DNA of 64,000 nucleotides, from positions 33,819-97,818 of the forward strand of contig DAHUYF010000193.1 in the NCBI GenBank assembly GCA_027315365.1. The letters run 5' to 3'. This DNA is from Rhodospirillales bacterium. GTDB taxonomy: Bacteria > Pseudomonadota > Alphaproteobacteria > ATCC43930 > CGMCC-115725. The notes under the pieces were generated by a model. That model saw nothing but the letters and a program-made list of their open reading frames with translations, searched no databases and was not told the DNA's origin. Each line of letters begins with the position of its first letter. The stretch's first letter is position 1. A program made the position numbers and the translations under genes. This document shows positions 9,114-19,059 of the stretch, piece after piece.

Positions 9114-9922
9114 CAGCCCGCCCGCGGCAGGATCAGCCGCTCCACCGCGGCGGCGAAGCCGTCCTCGGCATTGCCGAGGGTCACCGCGGCGGCGCGCTGC
9201 TTCACCGCCGCCGCCGCATTGCCCATGGCGATCGCAAGGCCGGCGCCGGCGAACATCGCGAGATCGTTCTCGCCGTCGCCGATCACCGCGGTCTCCGCCG
9301 CCGGGATGCCGAGCCGGCGCTGCAGCGCCGCGACCGCCGTTCCCTTGTCGGCGCCGGCCGGCGTCACGTCGAGGTAATAGGGCTGCGAGCGGGCGGCAAG
9401 GGCGCGGCCGCCGATCGCCCCACGCAGCGCCCGCTCGGCGTCGGCAAGCTGCCCGGGCACGGCGCTCACGCCGACGATCTTGGCGGCACCGTCGAGCGCG
9501 CCGTCGAAATCCTCGACCGCGGTCGGCTCGGTCGCGATGGTGCGCTGCTCGAGAGCGACGTAGGCCGCGGCGGGATCGCGCAGCAGCCAGCGATCGACGG
9601 TGAAGACCCAGGCGTCGATGCCGCGCGCGCGCAGCAGCGCCAGCGTCTCCTGCGCCACCAGCCGCGGCAGCAGGCGCTGCTCGAGCGGGGCGAGGTCCGG
9701 CGCCACCAGCGCCGCGCCGTTGAAGGCGGCGAGCGGCAGGCGCAGATCCAGCGGCCCGATCAACATGCGCAGGCCGAAGGGCGGCCGGCTGCTGGCGATC
9801 GAGAAGGCGATCCCCTGCGCCCTGAGCCGCGCGACGGCGGCGCAACTCGCCTCGGTGAGGCGCTTGTCCGGCGTCACCAGCGTGCCGTCGACATCCGAGA
9901 CCAGAAGCGATATCCGGTTCAT
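9113..9922 (-). CDS. HAD-superfamily (Cof-type) phosphatase, copy 1
   Basis: A 269-residue Cof/YbiV-type hydrolase. Seen: the nucleophile motif DVDGTLVT near the N terminus, and the C-terminal metal site GDGENDLAMF followed by AIAMGNA. The cap domain fits the sugar-phosphate phosphatase subfamily. The substrate is not readable from sequence. It resembles the other HAD gene in this operon (12019-12876) along its length, including RPPxGxxML and [11 protein letters not shown], so the pair looks like an ancient duplication kept among pentose phosphate genes. It is coupled to rpiA by a 4-bp ATGA overlap. Confidence 0.88.
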   Translation of the reverse strand: MNRISLLVSDVDGTLVTPDKRLTEASCAAVARLRAQGIAFSIASSRPPFGLRMLIGPLDLRLPLAAFNGAALVAPDLAPLEQRLLPRLVAQETLALLRARGIDAWVFTVDRWLLRDPAAAYVALEQRTIATEPTAVEDFDGALDGAAKIVGVSAVPGQLADAERALRGAIGGRALAARSQPYYLDVTPAGADKGTAVAALQRRLGIPAAETAVIGDGENDLAMFAGAGLAIAMGNAAAAVKQRAAAVTLGNAEDGFAAAVERLILPRAG

Positions 9923-10614
9923 CGCTCGATCACCTCGACGCCGGCCGCGCCGCCGACGATCACCGTCGGCGCCATGCCGACGAAGAGCCCGCTCTCGACG
10001 ACGCCGGCGATGGCGGCGAGCCGCGCCTCGAGCGCCGCGGCATCGGCGATGGCGGCAAAGCGGCAATCGGCGATGAGGTTGCCGTTGTCGGTGACGAAGG
10101 GCTCGCCGCCATCCTGGCGCAGGCGGGGCACGCAGCCGAGGCCGGCGAGGCGGTCGAGCGCCACCTGCCAGCCGAAGCGCACGATCTCCACCGGCAGCGG
10201 CGTCGGGCCGCCGAGATGGTCGGCGAGCTTGCCGTCGTCGACGATGACGATGAAGCGGGCGCTGGCGGCGGCGACGATCTTTTCGCGCAGCAGCGCGCCG
10301 CCGAGGCCCTTGATCAGGTTGAGCGTACCGCGCTCCACCTGATCGGCGCCGTCGATCGCGACATCGATGCGGCGGTGCTCGGCAAAGCCGGTGAGCGGCA
10401 GCCCGAGCCGATAGGCCAATGCGGCGGTGTGCTCCGAGGTCGGGATGGTGGCAACGCGCAGCCCGGCGGCGACGCGCTGCGCCAGCGCCGCGACGGCGAA
10501 GGCGGCGGTCGAGCCGCTGCCCAGCCCCACCACCATGCCGCTTTCGATCTCCTGCACCGCGCGCTCGGCGGCGGCGCGCTTCAAGGCGTCGCGCTCTTGC
10601 GGCGCGGCGCTCAT
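9919..10614 (-). CDS. rpiA: ribose-5-phosphate isomerase A
   Basis: A 231-residue enzyme interconverting ribose 5-phosphate and ribulose 5-phosphate. Seen: the N-terminal phosphate-binding GLGSGSTA, the active-site segment AIDGADQVE, and the KGLGGALLREK and DNGNLIADC motifs of RpiA. Length is normal for the family. Both ends overlap their neighbours by 4 bp (ATGA), which places it firmly within the operon. Confidence 0.95.
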   Translation of the reverse strand: MSAAPQERDALKRAAAERAVQEIESGMVVGLGSGSTAAFAVAALAQRVAAGLRVATIPTSEHTAALAYRLGLPLTGFAEHRRIDVAIDGADQVERGTLNLIKGLGGALLREKIVAAASARFIVIVDDGKLADHLGGPTPLPVEIVRFGWQVALDRLAGLGCVPRLRQDGGEPFVTDNGNLIADCRFAAIADAAALEARLAAIAGVVESGLFVGMAPTVIVGGAAGVEVIER

Positions 10615-11354
10615 CGCAGCCTCTCCGGCACCGCCGCGCGGTCGAGGAAGAAGCGCAGCCGGCCGGCCGGGCGGAGCCGCGCCGAGGGCAGATCGTCGCC
10701 CGCGAGGAGCCGCGACAGGATTGCGCGCTTCTCGCGGCCGGCGACGAGGAAAGCCGCTTCGCGGCTGCTGTCGAGTGCGGGATAGGTCAGCGTGATGCGC
10801 GGCACGAAGGGCGCGATCGGCGTCTCGCTCACCGCGCGGACCCAGCGCACGCGCTCGTCGAGCACGGGGCTGCCGGGAAAGAGCGACGCGACGTGCCCGT
10901 CCGGTCCGAGACCGAGCAGGCTGACGTCGAAGAGCGGCCGGTCCGCAAGCAGCACCGCGCCGCCATACCAGGCCTGCAATTCGCGCTCGTAGGCGGCGGC
11001 GGCTTCCTCCGGCGAGGCGCCGCCGGTCGGCATCGGATGGACGGCGGCGGGCGGCACCGGTGTATCCGCCAGCAGCGCATCGCGCACCATGGCGAAATTG
11101 CTGTCGGCATGATCCCGCGGCACGAAGCGCTCGTCGCCCCAGAACCAATGCACCCGTTCCCAGGGAACGCGATCGCGACAGGGCGGTTGCGCCAGCAGAT
11201 GGTAGAGCCGGCGCGGCGTGCTGCCGCCGGAGAGCGCCACGGAAAAGCGTCCGGTCGACGCAGCCATCGAAGCAACGAGCCATTCCGCCACGCGCCGGGC
11301 CAGCGCCTCGGGGTCGGCGAGGATCTCGATCTCGGCCTGGTCGATGGCGCTCAT
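10611..11354 (-). CDS. pgl: 6-phosphogluconolactonase
   Basis: A 247-residue lactonase of the DevB/Pgl family that hydrolyses 6-phosphogluconolactone made by Zwf. Seen: ALSGGSTPRRLY, WFWGDERFVP, SNFAMVRDALL and LLGLGPDGHVASLFPG, the four signature blocks of the NagB-fold lactonases. Length is typical. It is coupled by 4-bp overlaps to rpe upstream and rpiA downstream. Confidence 0.95.
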   Translation of the reverse strand: MSAIDQAEIEILADPEALARRVAEWLVASMAASTGRFSVALSGGSTPRRLYHLLAQPPCRDRVPWERVHWFWGDERFVPRDHADSNFAMVRDALLADTPVPPAAVHPMPTGGASPEEAAAAYERELQAWYGGAVLLADRPLFDVSLLGLGPDGHVASLFPGSPVLDERVRWVRAVSETPIAPFVPRITLTYPALDSSREAAFLVAGREKRAILSRLLAGDDLPSARLRPAGRLRFFLDRAAVPERLR

Positions 11355-12022
11355 GACCGGCACCGACCGGCGCGGATGGCGGCGATGGCGGCGGCGTAAT
11401 CGGCGGCGCGGAAGATCGCCGTGCCGGCGACGATGGCGTCGGCGCCGGCCGCGATCGCCGCCCCGGCATGGGCGCAGTCCTGCCCGCCATCGACCTCGAG
11501 CACGGGATCGAGCGCTCGCTCGCGGCAGAGATGCCGCAGCGTGCGAAGCTTGGGCAGCATTTCCGGCAGGAAGGCCTGGCCGCCGAAGCCGGGATTGACG
11601 GTCATCACCAGCACCACGTCGCAGAGATGCAGCACATGCTCGATGAAGGCGATCGGGCTGGCGGGATCGAGCACCGCACCGGCCTTGCACCCGAGCTCTC
11701 GGATGCGCGACAGAACACGGTGGAGATGCACGGTCGAGGACGGTTCCGCCTGCACCAGCAGATGATCGGCGCCGGCGGCGGCGAACGCCTCGATATAGCG
11801 CTCGGGCTCGACGATCATGAGATGCACGTCGAGGGGCTTGCGCGTCGCGCGGCGCACCGCCTCGACCACCACCGGCCCCAGCGTGATGTTGGGCACGAAG
11901 CGGCCGTCCATCACGTCGACATGGATCCAGTCGGCGCCGGCGGCGTCGACGGCGCGGACCTCCTCGGCGAGACGGCCGAAATCGGCGGCGAGGATCGAGG
12001 GTGCGACCACGACCGGCCTCAT
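11351..12022 (-). CDS. rpe: ribulose-phosphate 3-epimerase
   Basis: A 223-residue TIM-barrel metalloenzyme interconverting ribulose 5-phosphate and xylulose 5-phosphate. Seen: APSILAADFG at the N terminus, WIHVDVMDGRFVPN with the catalytic Asp, the metal-ligand segment DVHLMI, MTVNPGFGGQAF, and EVDGG with the second catalytic Asp. Length is normal. It overlaps pgl and the HAD gene by 4 bp each. Confidence 0.96.
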   Translation of the reverse strand: MRPVVVAPSILAADFGRLAEEVRAVDAAGADWIHVDVMDGRFVPNITLGPVVVEAVRRATRKPLDVHLMIVEPERYIEAFAAAGADHLLVQAEPSSTVHLHRVLSRIRELGCKAGAVLDPASPIAFIEHVLHLCDVVLVMTVNPGFGGQAFLPEMLPKLRTLRHLCRERALDPVLEVDGGQDCAHAGAAIAAGADAIVAGTAIFRAADYAAAIAAIRAGRCRS

Positions 12023-12876
12023 CGCGCCGCCCCCGCCGCGCCGAGCACGAAACGCTCGATCGCCTTGGCGAAGCCCTCCGTTTCATTATCGTCGGTGACG
12101 AGATCGGCTGCCGCCTTCACCTCGGCGCCGGCATTGCCCATGGCGATGCCGAGGCCGCTCTCGCGGAACATCAGGATGTCGTTGGGCATGTCGCCGATGG
12201 TGACGATCTCGGCCGTGGGCACCGACAGCAGGCGGGAGAGCGTGCGCACCACCATGCCCTTGTTGGCCGCGGGATGGGTGACGTCGAGGTAATAGGGCTG
12301 CGAGCGCGCCGCCGAGGCACCGTCGCCGAGGGAGTCCCGCAGCGCGCGCTCGGCCTGCGCCACGCGCTCGTGATCATCGCTGACGCCCACGATCTTGACT
12401 GCGCGCTCGAGCGCCGCGCCGAGATCGGCGGTCACCGTCGGCGGAAACTTCACGGTCCAGGCTTCGCGCGCGACATGCGGCGCGTCGGCATCGCGTATCA
12501 GCCACTCCCGCGCATCATAAACCCAGACGTCGAGCCCGGCCGCCTCGAGCTGCGCCGCCGCGCGCCGGGCGATGTCGGGATCGAGCGAGCGGCACTCGAT
12601 GACGGCAAGATCAGGCGCGGCGACGACGCCGCCGTTGAAGCCCGCGAGCGGCGCCGCCAGCGCCAGCGGCTCGACCAGCATGGACATGCCGCGCGGCGGT
12701 CGGCCGCTGGTGATGGCGAAGGCGATCCCCGCCGCCTTCAGCGCCTGAACCGCTTGCCGCGCCCGCGGTGTCAGCCGCTTTTCCTCGGTGACCAGCGTGC
12801 CATCGACATCGGCGAGGACCAGCGACACCGTCGGCGCGCGGCGCGGCGCACGCGCGCCGCTGCGAGCCGCGCTCAT
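12019..12876 (-). CDS. HAD-superfamily (Cof-type) phosphatase, copy 2
   Basis: A 285-residue Cof-type hydrolase. Seen: nucleophile motif [14 protein letters not shown] after a short Arg/Ala-rich leader, [11 protein letters not shown], and the metal site [11 protein letters not shown] followed by GIAMGNA. It is a paralogue of the HAD gene at 9113-9922. GDMPND replaces the usual GDGEND, as in some mannosyl- or trehalose-phosphatase-like members. The substrate is unknown. Its position between zwf and rpe suggests action on a phosphorylated sugar or a side-product of the pathway. It overlaps zwf and rpe by 4 bp. Confidence 0.87.
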   Translation of the reverse strand: MSAARSGARAPRRAPTVSLVLADVDGTLVTEEKRLTPRARQAVQALKAAGIAFAITSGRPPRGMSMLVEPLALAAPLAGFNGGVVAAPDLAVIECRSLDPDIARRAAAQLEAAGLDVWVYDAREWLIRDADAPHVAREAWTVKFPPTVTADLGAALERAVKIVGVSDDHERVAQAERALRDSLGDGASAARSQPYYLDVTHPAANKGMVVRTLSRLLSVPTAEIVTIGDMPNDILMFRESGLGIAMGNAGAEVKAAADLVTDDNETEGFAKAIERFVLGAAGAAR

Positions 12877-14408
12877 TGCCCGCCCAGCGGCCGCCAGCGC
12901 CGCCCGTCCCGCTGCAGCAGCAGGTCCGCCTCGGCCGGCCCTTCGCTGCCGGCGGGGTATTGCGGCAGCGCCGAGCGGGCAGCCCGCGCCCAGGCGTCGA
13001 GCGCGGGCTGCACCACGCCCCAGCCCGCCTCGATGTTGTCGGCGCGCTGGAACAGCAGGGCATCGCCGATCATCGCGTCGTAGATCAGGGTCTCGTAGCC
13101 GGTGCTGGGCTTGCCGTCGAAATAATCATGGTAGTCGAAGCGCATCTCGACACCGCCGGTATGCACATTCGGACCCGGCACCTTGGCATTGAAGCGCAGC
13201 CAGACGCCTTCTTCCGGCTGGATCGCCAGCACCATGTCGTTGGGCGCCAGCCGCTCGATCGGCGTGTCGCGGAAGATGGTGAAGGGCGCCTGCTTGAACT
13301 GGATCACCACCTCGCTGCGCCGGCGCGCCAGCGCCTTGCCGGTGCGGAGATAGAAGGGCACGCCCGCCCACCGCCAATTGTCGATCATCAGCTTGAGCGC
13401 GACATAGGTCTCGGTGGCGGAGTCCGGCGCCACGTCGGGCGAGCGACGATAGGCCTCGATCCGCCGATCGCCGACGACGCCTTCGCCATATTGCGCACGA
13501 ACGACATTGCGCAGCGCGTCCTCGGCCCCGAGGGGATGCACGCAGTCCAGCACCTTCACCTTCTCCGTGCGCACGGCATCGGCGTCGAAGCAGGTCGGCG
13601 GCTCCATCGCGGCAAGCGTGAGGAGCTGGAAAAGATGGTTCGGCACCATGTCGCGCAGCGTCCCGGTGCTGTCGTAGAAGCGCCCGCGGTGCTCGACCCC
13701 CAGCGTCTCGGCGACCGTGATCTGGACGTGGTCGACATGGTCGCGGTTCCACAGCGGCTCGAACAAGCCGTTAGCGAAGCGCAGCACCATGATGTTCTGC
13801 ACCGTTTCCTTGCCGAGATAATGATCGATGCGATAGACCTGCCGCTCCTCCAGAACCTGCAGAATTTCCCGGTTGAGCCGCTGCGCCGACGGCAGATCGC
13901 TGCCGAACGGCTTTTCGATGATGACGCGCCGCCAGGCGCCGTCCTGCTCGCGGACGAGGCCGGCGGCGGCGAGGCGCAGCACCACCGGGGCGAAGAGGCC
14001 GGCGGGCGTGGCGAGATAGAAAAGGCGATTCTGCGCGCTGCCCTGGGCAGCGCCGATCTTTTCGAGCCGCCGCGCCAGCCGCTCGTAGGTCGCGGGGTCG
14101 TCCAGCTCGCCGGCGACATAGTGAACGCGTTCGGCGAGCCAGCGCCAGTCCTCGGCGGCGAAATCCGGCAGCCCTTCGGCGAGGCCGCGGCGGAAATCAG
14201 CCTCCTCCATCGCCGCGCGGGCGACGCCGATCACGGCGAAGCGCTCCGGCAGCAGTCGGGAGCGCCGCAGATTGCACAGCGAGGGGATCAGCAGACGGCG
14301 GGTGAGATCGCCCGAGGCGCCGAAGATGACCAGCGTGCAGGGGGGCGCCGGCTGGGCGGCGCGATGCCGCGCCTCAGTCACGAGCGGCGCCGGCGGGCGG
14401 CTCGACAT
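12873..14408 (-). CDS. zwf: glucose-6-phosphate 1-dehydrogenase
   Basis: A 511-residue enzyme catalysing the NAD(P)+-dependent entry step of the oxidative pentose phosphate pathway. Seen: the dinucleotide-binding motif [16 protein letters not shown] at about 30-45, the active-site signature RIDHYLGKE with the catalytic His, and EKPFGSDL. Length is normal. The ATG at 14408 lies 35 bp inside the 3' end of gnd, so the two genes overlap. Confidence 0.96.
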   Translation of the reverse strand: MSSRPPAPLVTEARHRAAQPAPPCTLVIFGASGDLTRRLLIPSLCNLRRSRLLPERFAVIGVARAAMEEADFRRGLAEGLPDFAAEDWRWLAERVHYVAGELDDPATYERLARRLEKIGAAQGSAQNRLFYLATPAGLFAPVVLRLAAAGLVREQDGAWRRVIIEKPFGSDLPSAQRLNREILQVLEERQVYRIDHYLGKETVQNIMVLRFANGLFEPLWNRDHVDHVQITVAETLGVEHRGRFYDSTGTLRDMVPNHLFQLLTLAAMEPPTCFDADAVRTEKVKVLDCVHPLGAEDALRNVVRAQYGEGVVGDRRIEAYRRSPDVAPDSATETYVALKLMIDNWRWAGVPFYLRTGKALARRRSEVVIQFKQAPFTIFRDTPIERLAPNDMVLAIQPEEGVWLRFNAKVPGPNVHTGGVEMRFDYHDYFDGKPSTGYETLIYDAMIGDALLFQRADNIEAGWGVVQPALDAWARAARSALPQYPAGSEGPAEADLLLQRDGRRWRPLGGQ

Positions 14409-15366
14409 GGCCGCCGAACATGTGCCGCATCGCCGAGAGCAGCTTCTCGGCGAAGCCGTTCTCGCGGCGCGAGCGGAAGCGCGCGTAAAGCGCCGCCGAC
14501 AGCACGTTGGCCGGCACCGCCTCCTCGATCGCCGCCATCATCGTCCAGCGGCCTTCGCCGGAATCCTCGACGAAGCCGGAATATCCGGCGAGCGCGGGAT
14601 CGTCGGCGAGCGCCGTGGCGCTGAGGTCGAGAAGCCAGGAAGAGATGACGCTGCCGCGCCGCCACACCTCGGCGATGTCGGCGAGATCGAGGGTATAGCG
14701 CTGCGCCGCCGGCAGGGTCTCCGCGCCCGCGTTGCGCAGGATGTCGAACCCCTCGGCATAGGCCTGCATCAGCCCGTATTCGATGCCGTTATGCACCATC
14801 TTGACGAAATGGCCGGCGCCGTTCGGACCGCAATGGAGATATCCCCGCTCGACGCGGGGATCGCGCCCGTCGCGCCCAGGCGTGCGCGCGATGTCGCCGG
14901 CGCCCGGAGCGAGCGCGGCGAGGATCGGGTCGAGGCGCTCGACCGGCTCCTTGTCGCCGCCGATCATCATGCAATAGCCGCGCTCCAGTCCCCAGACGCC
15001 GCCGCTGGTGCCGACATCGAGGTAATGGATGCGGCGGGCGGCGAGCGCGGCGGCGCGGCTGATGTCGTCCTTGTAGAAGGAATTGCCGCCGTCGATGACG
15101 ATGTCGCCGGGTGCCAGCAACTCGCCCAGCCGCGTCATCGTCTGACCGGTGATTTCGCCCGCCGGCAGCATCACCCAGATCGCTCGCGGCTTGTCGAGCC
15201 GGGCAACGAGATCGGCGAGATCGGCGGCGGCGACGGCGCCTTCGCGCGCCAGGGTCTGCATCGCCTTCGCGTCGCGGTCGAACACCACGCAGTGGTGGCC
15301 GTGGCGCGTCAGCCGCCGCACGATGTTGCCGCCCATACGTCCCAAACCGATGACACCGAGCTGCAT
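14374..15366 (-). CDS. gnd: 6-phosphogluconate dehydrogenase, decarboxylating (short GndA type)
   Basis: A 330-residue enzyme converting 6-phosphogluconate to ribulose 5-phosphate, CO2 and NAD(P)H. Seen: N-terminal Rossmann motif [26 protein letters not shown], and the substrate-binding segment [20 protein letters not shown] with catalytic Lys and His. The length is that of the short, often NAD+-preferring class, not the roughly 470-residue NADP+ class. It lies 20 bp downstream of the Tal-Pgi stop and overlaps zwf by 35 bp. Confidence 0.95.
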   Translation of the reverse strand: MQLGVIGLGRMGGNIVRRLTRHGHHCVVFDRDAKAMQTLAREGAVAAADLADLVARLDKPRAIWVMLPAGEITGQTMTRLGELLAPGDIVIDGGNSFYKDDISRAAALAARRIHYLDVGTSGGVWGLERGYCMMIGGDKEPVERLDPILAALAPGAGDIARTPGRDGRDPRVERGYLHCGPNGAGHFVKMVHNGIEYGLMQAYAEGFDILRNAGAETLPAAQRYTLDLADIAEVWRRGSVISSWLLDLSATALADDPALAGYSGFVEDSGEGRWTMMAAIEEAVPANVLSAALYARFRSRRENGFAEKLLSAMRHMFGGHVEPPAGAARD

Positions 15367-15386
15367 CGTCCTCTCCTCGCCAGGCT

Positions 15387-18233
15387 TTACGACAGGCTGC
15401 GCCGCACCGCCCCCTGCAGCCGCGTCAGGCCGGCGGCCACGTCGGGTCCGAGATGGATGCGCAAGGCGCGGCGCCCGCGCTCGGCAAGCACGTCAAGGTC
15501 GCCGCGCGCCTGCGCCGCCTCGACGACGCCGAAGGTGTAGCGCCGCTCGGGGATGGCAATGTCGGCCGCATCCTCGCCGGTGATCTGCAGGAACACGCCG
15601 GAATTTGGCCCGCCCTTGTAGGCCTGGCCGGTCGAGTGCAGGAAGCGCGGGCCGAATCCGACGCAGGTGGCGACGCGCTTGCGGTCGCGGATCAGGAGGC
15701 GCATCGCCTGCAGCGCCTGGTGATGGCGCTCGCTGCGCTCGATATAGGCGAGCAGCGCGCAATAATCACCCGGCCGCAGCCGCGCCAGGTGCGCCGCAAG
15801 CCAGGCCTCGAGCGAGCGCTCGCGCGCCGCGCCGGAAAGCGCCTCGGCGTTGCGCGCATCGGCAAAGAGCGCGATGCCGCGATCCTCGAAGACCGGCGTC
15901 TCCGGCGGCAGGCGGCCGGACTTCTCATAGGCGGCGGTGAGTTCGCGCGTCTTGACCTTGCTCGCCTCGACATCGGGCTGGTCGAAGGGGTTGATGCCGA
16001 TGACCGCGCCAGCCACCGCGGTCGCCATCTCCCAGCGGAAGAATTCCTGGCCGAGATGAAGACGCTCGGTGACGGTGACGCGCAGCACCGGATGGCCGGC
16101 GCGTTCGAGCGCGGCCAGCGCCGCCTCCTGGGTGTCATCGGCCTCGCCGGCAAGCCGCAGGTGGGCGAAGAGCCGGTCGCCGCCGTAGCATTCGGGCGGC
16201 CCCAGCGTCTCGCCATCGACCGGGATCAGCCCCTTGCCGTCCTTGCCGGTCGACTCCGCCAGCAGCTGCTCCAGCCAAGCGCCGATATCGGCGATCCCCG
16301 GCGTCGTCGTGATCGTCACCTTGTCGCGGCCGGACCGGGCGGCAAGACCGAGGACGAGCCCCAGCACCGCGCCTGGATTCTCCTCCGGCGGCACGCTCTC
16401 GCCGCAGGAACGCACCATGCGTCGCGTCGCCTCGATCAGCCGCCGGAGATCGAGCCCCATCACCGCCGCCGGCACCAGGCCGAAATCCGACAACACGGAA
16501 TAGCGCCCGCCGATGCTGGGCAGCCCGAAGCAGATGCGGCGGAAGCCCAGCCGCTCGGCCGTCTGCTGCAGCGCCGAGCCGGGATCGGTGATGGCGATGA
16601 AATGCTGCCCCGCCCGATCGCCGCCGAGCGCTTGGTCGGTGCGGGCGAAGAAATGGCGCAGCAGGATGTCGGGCTCGAGCGTCGAGCCGGATTTGCTCGA
16701 CACGATGAACAGCGTGCGGGCGGGATCGATGCGGCGCTCGACGGCGCGGATCTGCGCGGGGTCGGTGGAATCGAGCACGAGCAGCTCGGGATGGCCCGAC
16801 TGGCGGCCGAAGCTGGCGGCAAGCACCTCGGGACCCAGGCTGGAGCCGCCCATCCCGAGCAGCAGCGCATGGGAGAAGCCGCCGCGGCGGACGTCCTCGC
16901 CGAGCGCCACGAGTTCGTCGAGCCGCCCCTGCTGGGCGGCGACGATGTCGAGCCAGCCGAGCCAGCGCGCCTCGTCGCCGCCGGTCCACAGCCGTGCGTC
17001 GCGCGCCCAAAGGCGGCGAAGATCGCCGCCCTGCCGCCAGCGCTGCAGCGCGTCGTCGAGCGCTTGGCGCAGCGGCGCCGGCAGCGCCGCCTGCTGCCCG
17101 TCGAGCCGGTCACGCAACAGCGCGCGGCGCTTGCCCGCCACGGCGGCCAACAGCTTGTCCGCGGCCTCGACGAAGAGTCGCACGCCCTCCTCCAGCAGTC
17201 CGGCGGTGACCTGGTCGATGGCAATGCCGCCGCGCGCCAGCGCCGCCATCGCGCGCTCGGCTTCGTCGACTCCTTCTGCGAGGCTCGCGCGCGGACGCCC
17301 ATGATCGCGGAACGCCTCCAAAGTCGCCAGCGGCATGGTGTTGACGGTATCGGGGCCGATCAGCTCCTCGACATAGAGCACGTCGCGATAGGCGGGATTC
17401 TTCGCCCCGGTACTCGCCCAGAGCAGGCGCTGCGGCTGCGCCCCCTTGGCGCGCAGCGCCTCCCAACGTGGGCCGGCGAAGCGCCGCTGGTAGCGGCGAT
17501 AGGCGAGCTTGGCGTTGGCGATGGCGATCTTGCCGCGGAGGTCCGCGAGCAGCGCCGTGCCGCCATCAGCCTTGGCCAGGCGCTCCTCGATCAGGCGGTC
17601 AACGGCGGTGTCGATGCGGCTGACGAAGAAGCTGGCGACGCTGGCGAGCCGCGCCGGGTCGCCGCCCCCGGCGACGAACTGCTCGACACCACCGAGATAG
17701 GCATCCACCACCTGTTCATACACCTGCTGCGAGAACAGCAACGTGATGTTGATGTTGATACCCTCGCCGAGCAGCTGGCGGATGGCCGGCAGGCCTGCCG
17801 CGGTCGCCGGCACCTTCACCAGCAGATTGTCGCGGCCGACGGCGCGCCATAGCCGCCGCGCCTCGGCGAGGGTGGCGGCGGTGTCATGTGCGTGGTAAGG
17901 CGAAACCTCCAGGCTGACAAAGCCGTCGCGCCGCGCGCTCGCCTCATAGACCGGGCGCAGCTGTTCGGCCGCGTTCTGGATGTCGGCAACCGCCAGCCGC
18001 TCGTAGAGCGCGCCCACATCGAGATCGCCGCTTTCCTCCGACGCCTGGAGCGCGGCGTCGTAATCGCCGCTACCGCCGATCGCCTTCTCGAAGATGGTCG
18101 GATTGGAAGTGATGCCGCGCAGCCCGTCCTGATCGATCAGCCGCGTCAGGCTGCCGTCGGCGATGAAGCGCCGCGCCAGGAAATCGAGCCATACCGACTG
18201 ACCGTATTCCGCCAGCGCCTTTAGCGCATTCAT
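15387..18233 (-). CDS. bifunctional transaldolase / phosphoglucose isomerase
   Basis: A 948-residue fusion. The N-terminal part (about 1-365) is transaldolase: [13 protein letters not shown] near residue 45 and the Schiff-base Lys in NLLVKVPAT. The C-terminal part (about 390-948) is glucose-6-phosphate isomerase: [10 protein letters not shown], the [18 protein letters not shown] region, and the active-site Lys region near the end. The enzyme recycles pentose phosphates back to glucose 6-phosphate, allowing a cyclic oxidative pentose phosphate pathway. Such fusions are known from Acetobacteraceae and a few other lineages. The ATG at 18233 is 132 bp downstream of the small membrane-protein gene, leaving room for an internal promoter. 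It precedes gnd by 20 bp. Confidence 0.95.
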   Translation of the reverse strand: MNALKALAEYGQSVWLDFLARRFIADGSLTRLIDQDGLRGITSNPTIFEKAIGGSGDYDAALQASEESGDLDVGALYERLAVADIQNAAEQLRPVYEASARRDGFVSLEVSPYHAHDTAATLAEARRLWRAVGRDNLLVKVPATAAGLPAIRQLLGEGININITLLFSQQVYEQVVDAYLGGVEQFVAGGGDPARLASVASFFVSRIDTAVDRLIEERLAKADGGTALLADLRGKIAIANAKLAYRRYQRRFAGPRWEALRAKGAQPQRLLWASTGAKNPAYRDVLYVEELIGPDTVNTMPLATLEAFRDHGRPRASLAEGVDEAERAMAALARGGIAIDQVTAGLLEEGVRLFVEAADKLLAAVAGKRRALLRDRLDGQQAALPAPLRQALDDALQRWRQGGDLRRLWARDARLWTGGDEARWLGWLDIVAAQQGRLDELVALGEDVRRGGFSHALLLGMGGSSLGPEVLAASFGRQSGHPELLVLDSTDPAQIRAVERRIDPARTLFIVSSKSGSTLEPDILLRHFFARTDQALGGDRAGQHFIAITDPGSALQQTAERLGFRRICFGLPSIGGRYSVLSDFGLVPAAVMGLDLRRLIEATRRMVRSCGESVPPEENPGAVLGLVLGLAARSGRDKVTITTTPGIADIGAWLEQLLAESTGKDGKGLIPVDGETLGPPECYGGDRLFAHLRLAGEADDTQEAALAALERAGHPVLRVTVTERLHLGQEFFRWEMATAVAGAVIGINPFDQPDVEASKVKTRELTAAYEKSGRLPPETPVFEDRGIALFADARNAEALSGAARERSLEAWLAAHLARLRPGDYCALLAYIERSERHHQALQAMRLLIRDRKRVATCVGFGPRFLHSTGQAYKGGPNSGVFLQITGEDAADIAIPERRYTFGVVEAAQARGDLDVLAERGRRALRIHLGPDVAAGLTRLQGAVRRSLS

Positions 18234-18365
18234 TCGGACATCCTTCGTCTTGCGGTCGTACGCCGCCGCCGATCCGCGGCCGACGGTCCCGCCGCCACCT
18301 CGCCCCGGCGAAGACAAACGGCGCGGAGGCAGGTTCCTCCCCATCGGCGGCCGGGGGCCGGGCAA

Positions 18366-18620
18366 CTATTGCAGGAGCCGGTCGCAGCCGTACCGATGGG
18401 CGAGGAGGCAATCGTCGAGCCGGCTCTGCCCGATCAGCTGGAATGCCAGCCACAGGCCGAGGGCGCCGACGATGATGACGGCGACGATGCCCGCCCGCGT
18501 CACCGCGTCATTGTCATAATCGCGCTCGGCCTGCCGCGCCGCCCGGTCCGAGTCCGGCCGCCGGCTCAGCAGCGGGTGAAGACGCTCGAGCCGTTCGAGC
18601 CACCTGGTCTCGGCGGTCAC
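18366..18620 (-). CDS. small single-pass membrane protein
   Basis: An 84-residue protein of unknown function. An Arg-rich cytoplasmic N-terminal part (LERLHPLLSRRPDSDRAARQ) leads into one membrane helix (AGIVAVIIVGALGLWLAF, about 43-60). A short C-terminal tail with two Cys (DDCLLAHRYGCDRLLQ) would sit outside. It starts with GTG overlapping the Hfq-like stop by 4 bp (GTGA), so it is translationally coupled to that gene. Confidence 0.6.
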   Translation of the reverse strand: MTAETRWLERLERLHPLLSRRPDSDRAARQAERDYDNDAVTRAGIVAVIIVGALGLWLAFQLIGQSRLDDCLLAHRYGCDRLLQ

Positions 18621-18883
18621 GAGCCCGGCGGGCGCGGCGCCGGATCGCCGGCGGCCGGCGCGAGCCCCCCCGCGGCGGCGCGCAAATCCATCGGCTGCGC
18701 CGGGACGATGGCGGCGATGGCGTGCTTGTAGATCAGCATGGCGCGGCCATTATCGACGATCAGCAGCGTGAAGCCGTCCTCTCCGGCGATCGTGCCGGTG
18801 ATGCGCGTGCCGCCGGTGAGATAGATCGAGAGCGGCGGCCGCTCCGCCTGGGCCGTCTGCATGAAAGATGATTGCAATCCCAT
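18617..18883 (-). CDS. divergent Hfq-like Sm protein
   Basis: An 88-residue protein. An N-terminal helix (LQSSFMQTAQ) leads into an Sm1-like strand block (SIYLTGGTRITGTIAGEDGF, about 19-38). The Hfq Sm2 signature YKHA is at 52-55, followed by IAAIVPAQP. Ala/Pro-rich residues 64-88 form a tail. Hfq forms hexameric rings that pair small RNAs with mRNAs; the YKHA His contributes to the U-rich RNA pocket. Compared with canonical alphaproteobacterial Hfq, the N-terminal helix and the distal-face residues differ strongly, so this looks like a paralogue and not the housekeeping Hfq (inference; the rest of the genome is not in view). It heads the operon that leads into the pentose phosphate genes. 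Confidence 0.82.
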   Translation of the reverse strand: MGLQSSFMQTAQAERPPLSIYLTGGTRITGTIAGEDGFTLLIVDNGRAMLIYKHAIAAIVPAQPMDLRAAAGGLAPAAGDPAPRPPGS

Positions 18884-19059
18884 TGCTCGCCCCCGCCCTT
18901 GCCGACGCCGCCGAAGCCCGTTCCCATCCGATGCTAGGAGAGACGAGCGCGGCGTATCCCCGCGGCCCACCCGACCGAACGATCGTTCCGGCGAACCTAG
19001 AGGATTCCGGTCGGCGGCGCGATCCTCACGGGTTGCAGCTGCGTCTCCTGGCTCGCCCG

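Noticed and set aside
6315..9377. Open frame of about 1020 residues antisense to the glucoamylase
   Set aside because: It mirrors a well-supported gene; composition is Arg/Ala/Gly-rich as expected for a shadow frame in high-GC DNA and has no family motif.
15453..17852. Open frame of about 799 residues antisense to Tal-Pgi
   Set aside because: A shadow of the real gene; no motifs, and the sense strand has clear transaldolase and isomerase signatures.
18234..18365. Possible riboswitch or leader between the small membrane-protein gene and Tal-Pgi
   Set aside because: Only 132 bp, GC-rich, with no recognisable conserved structure; left as a plain spacer.
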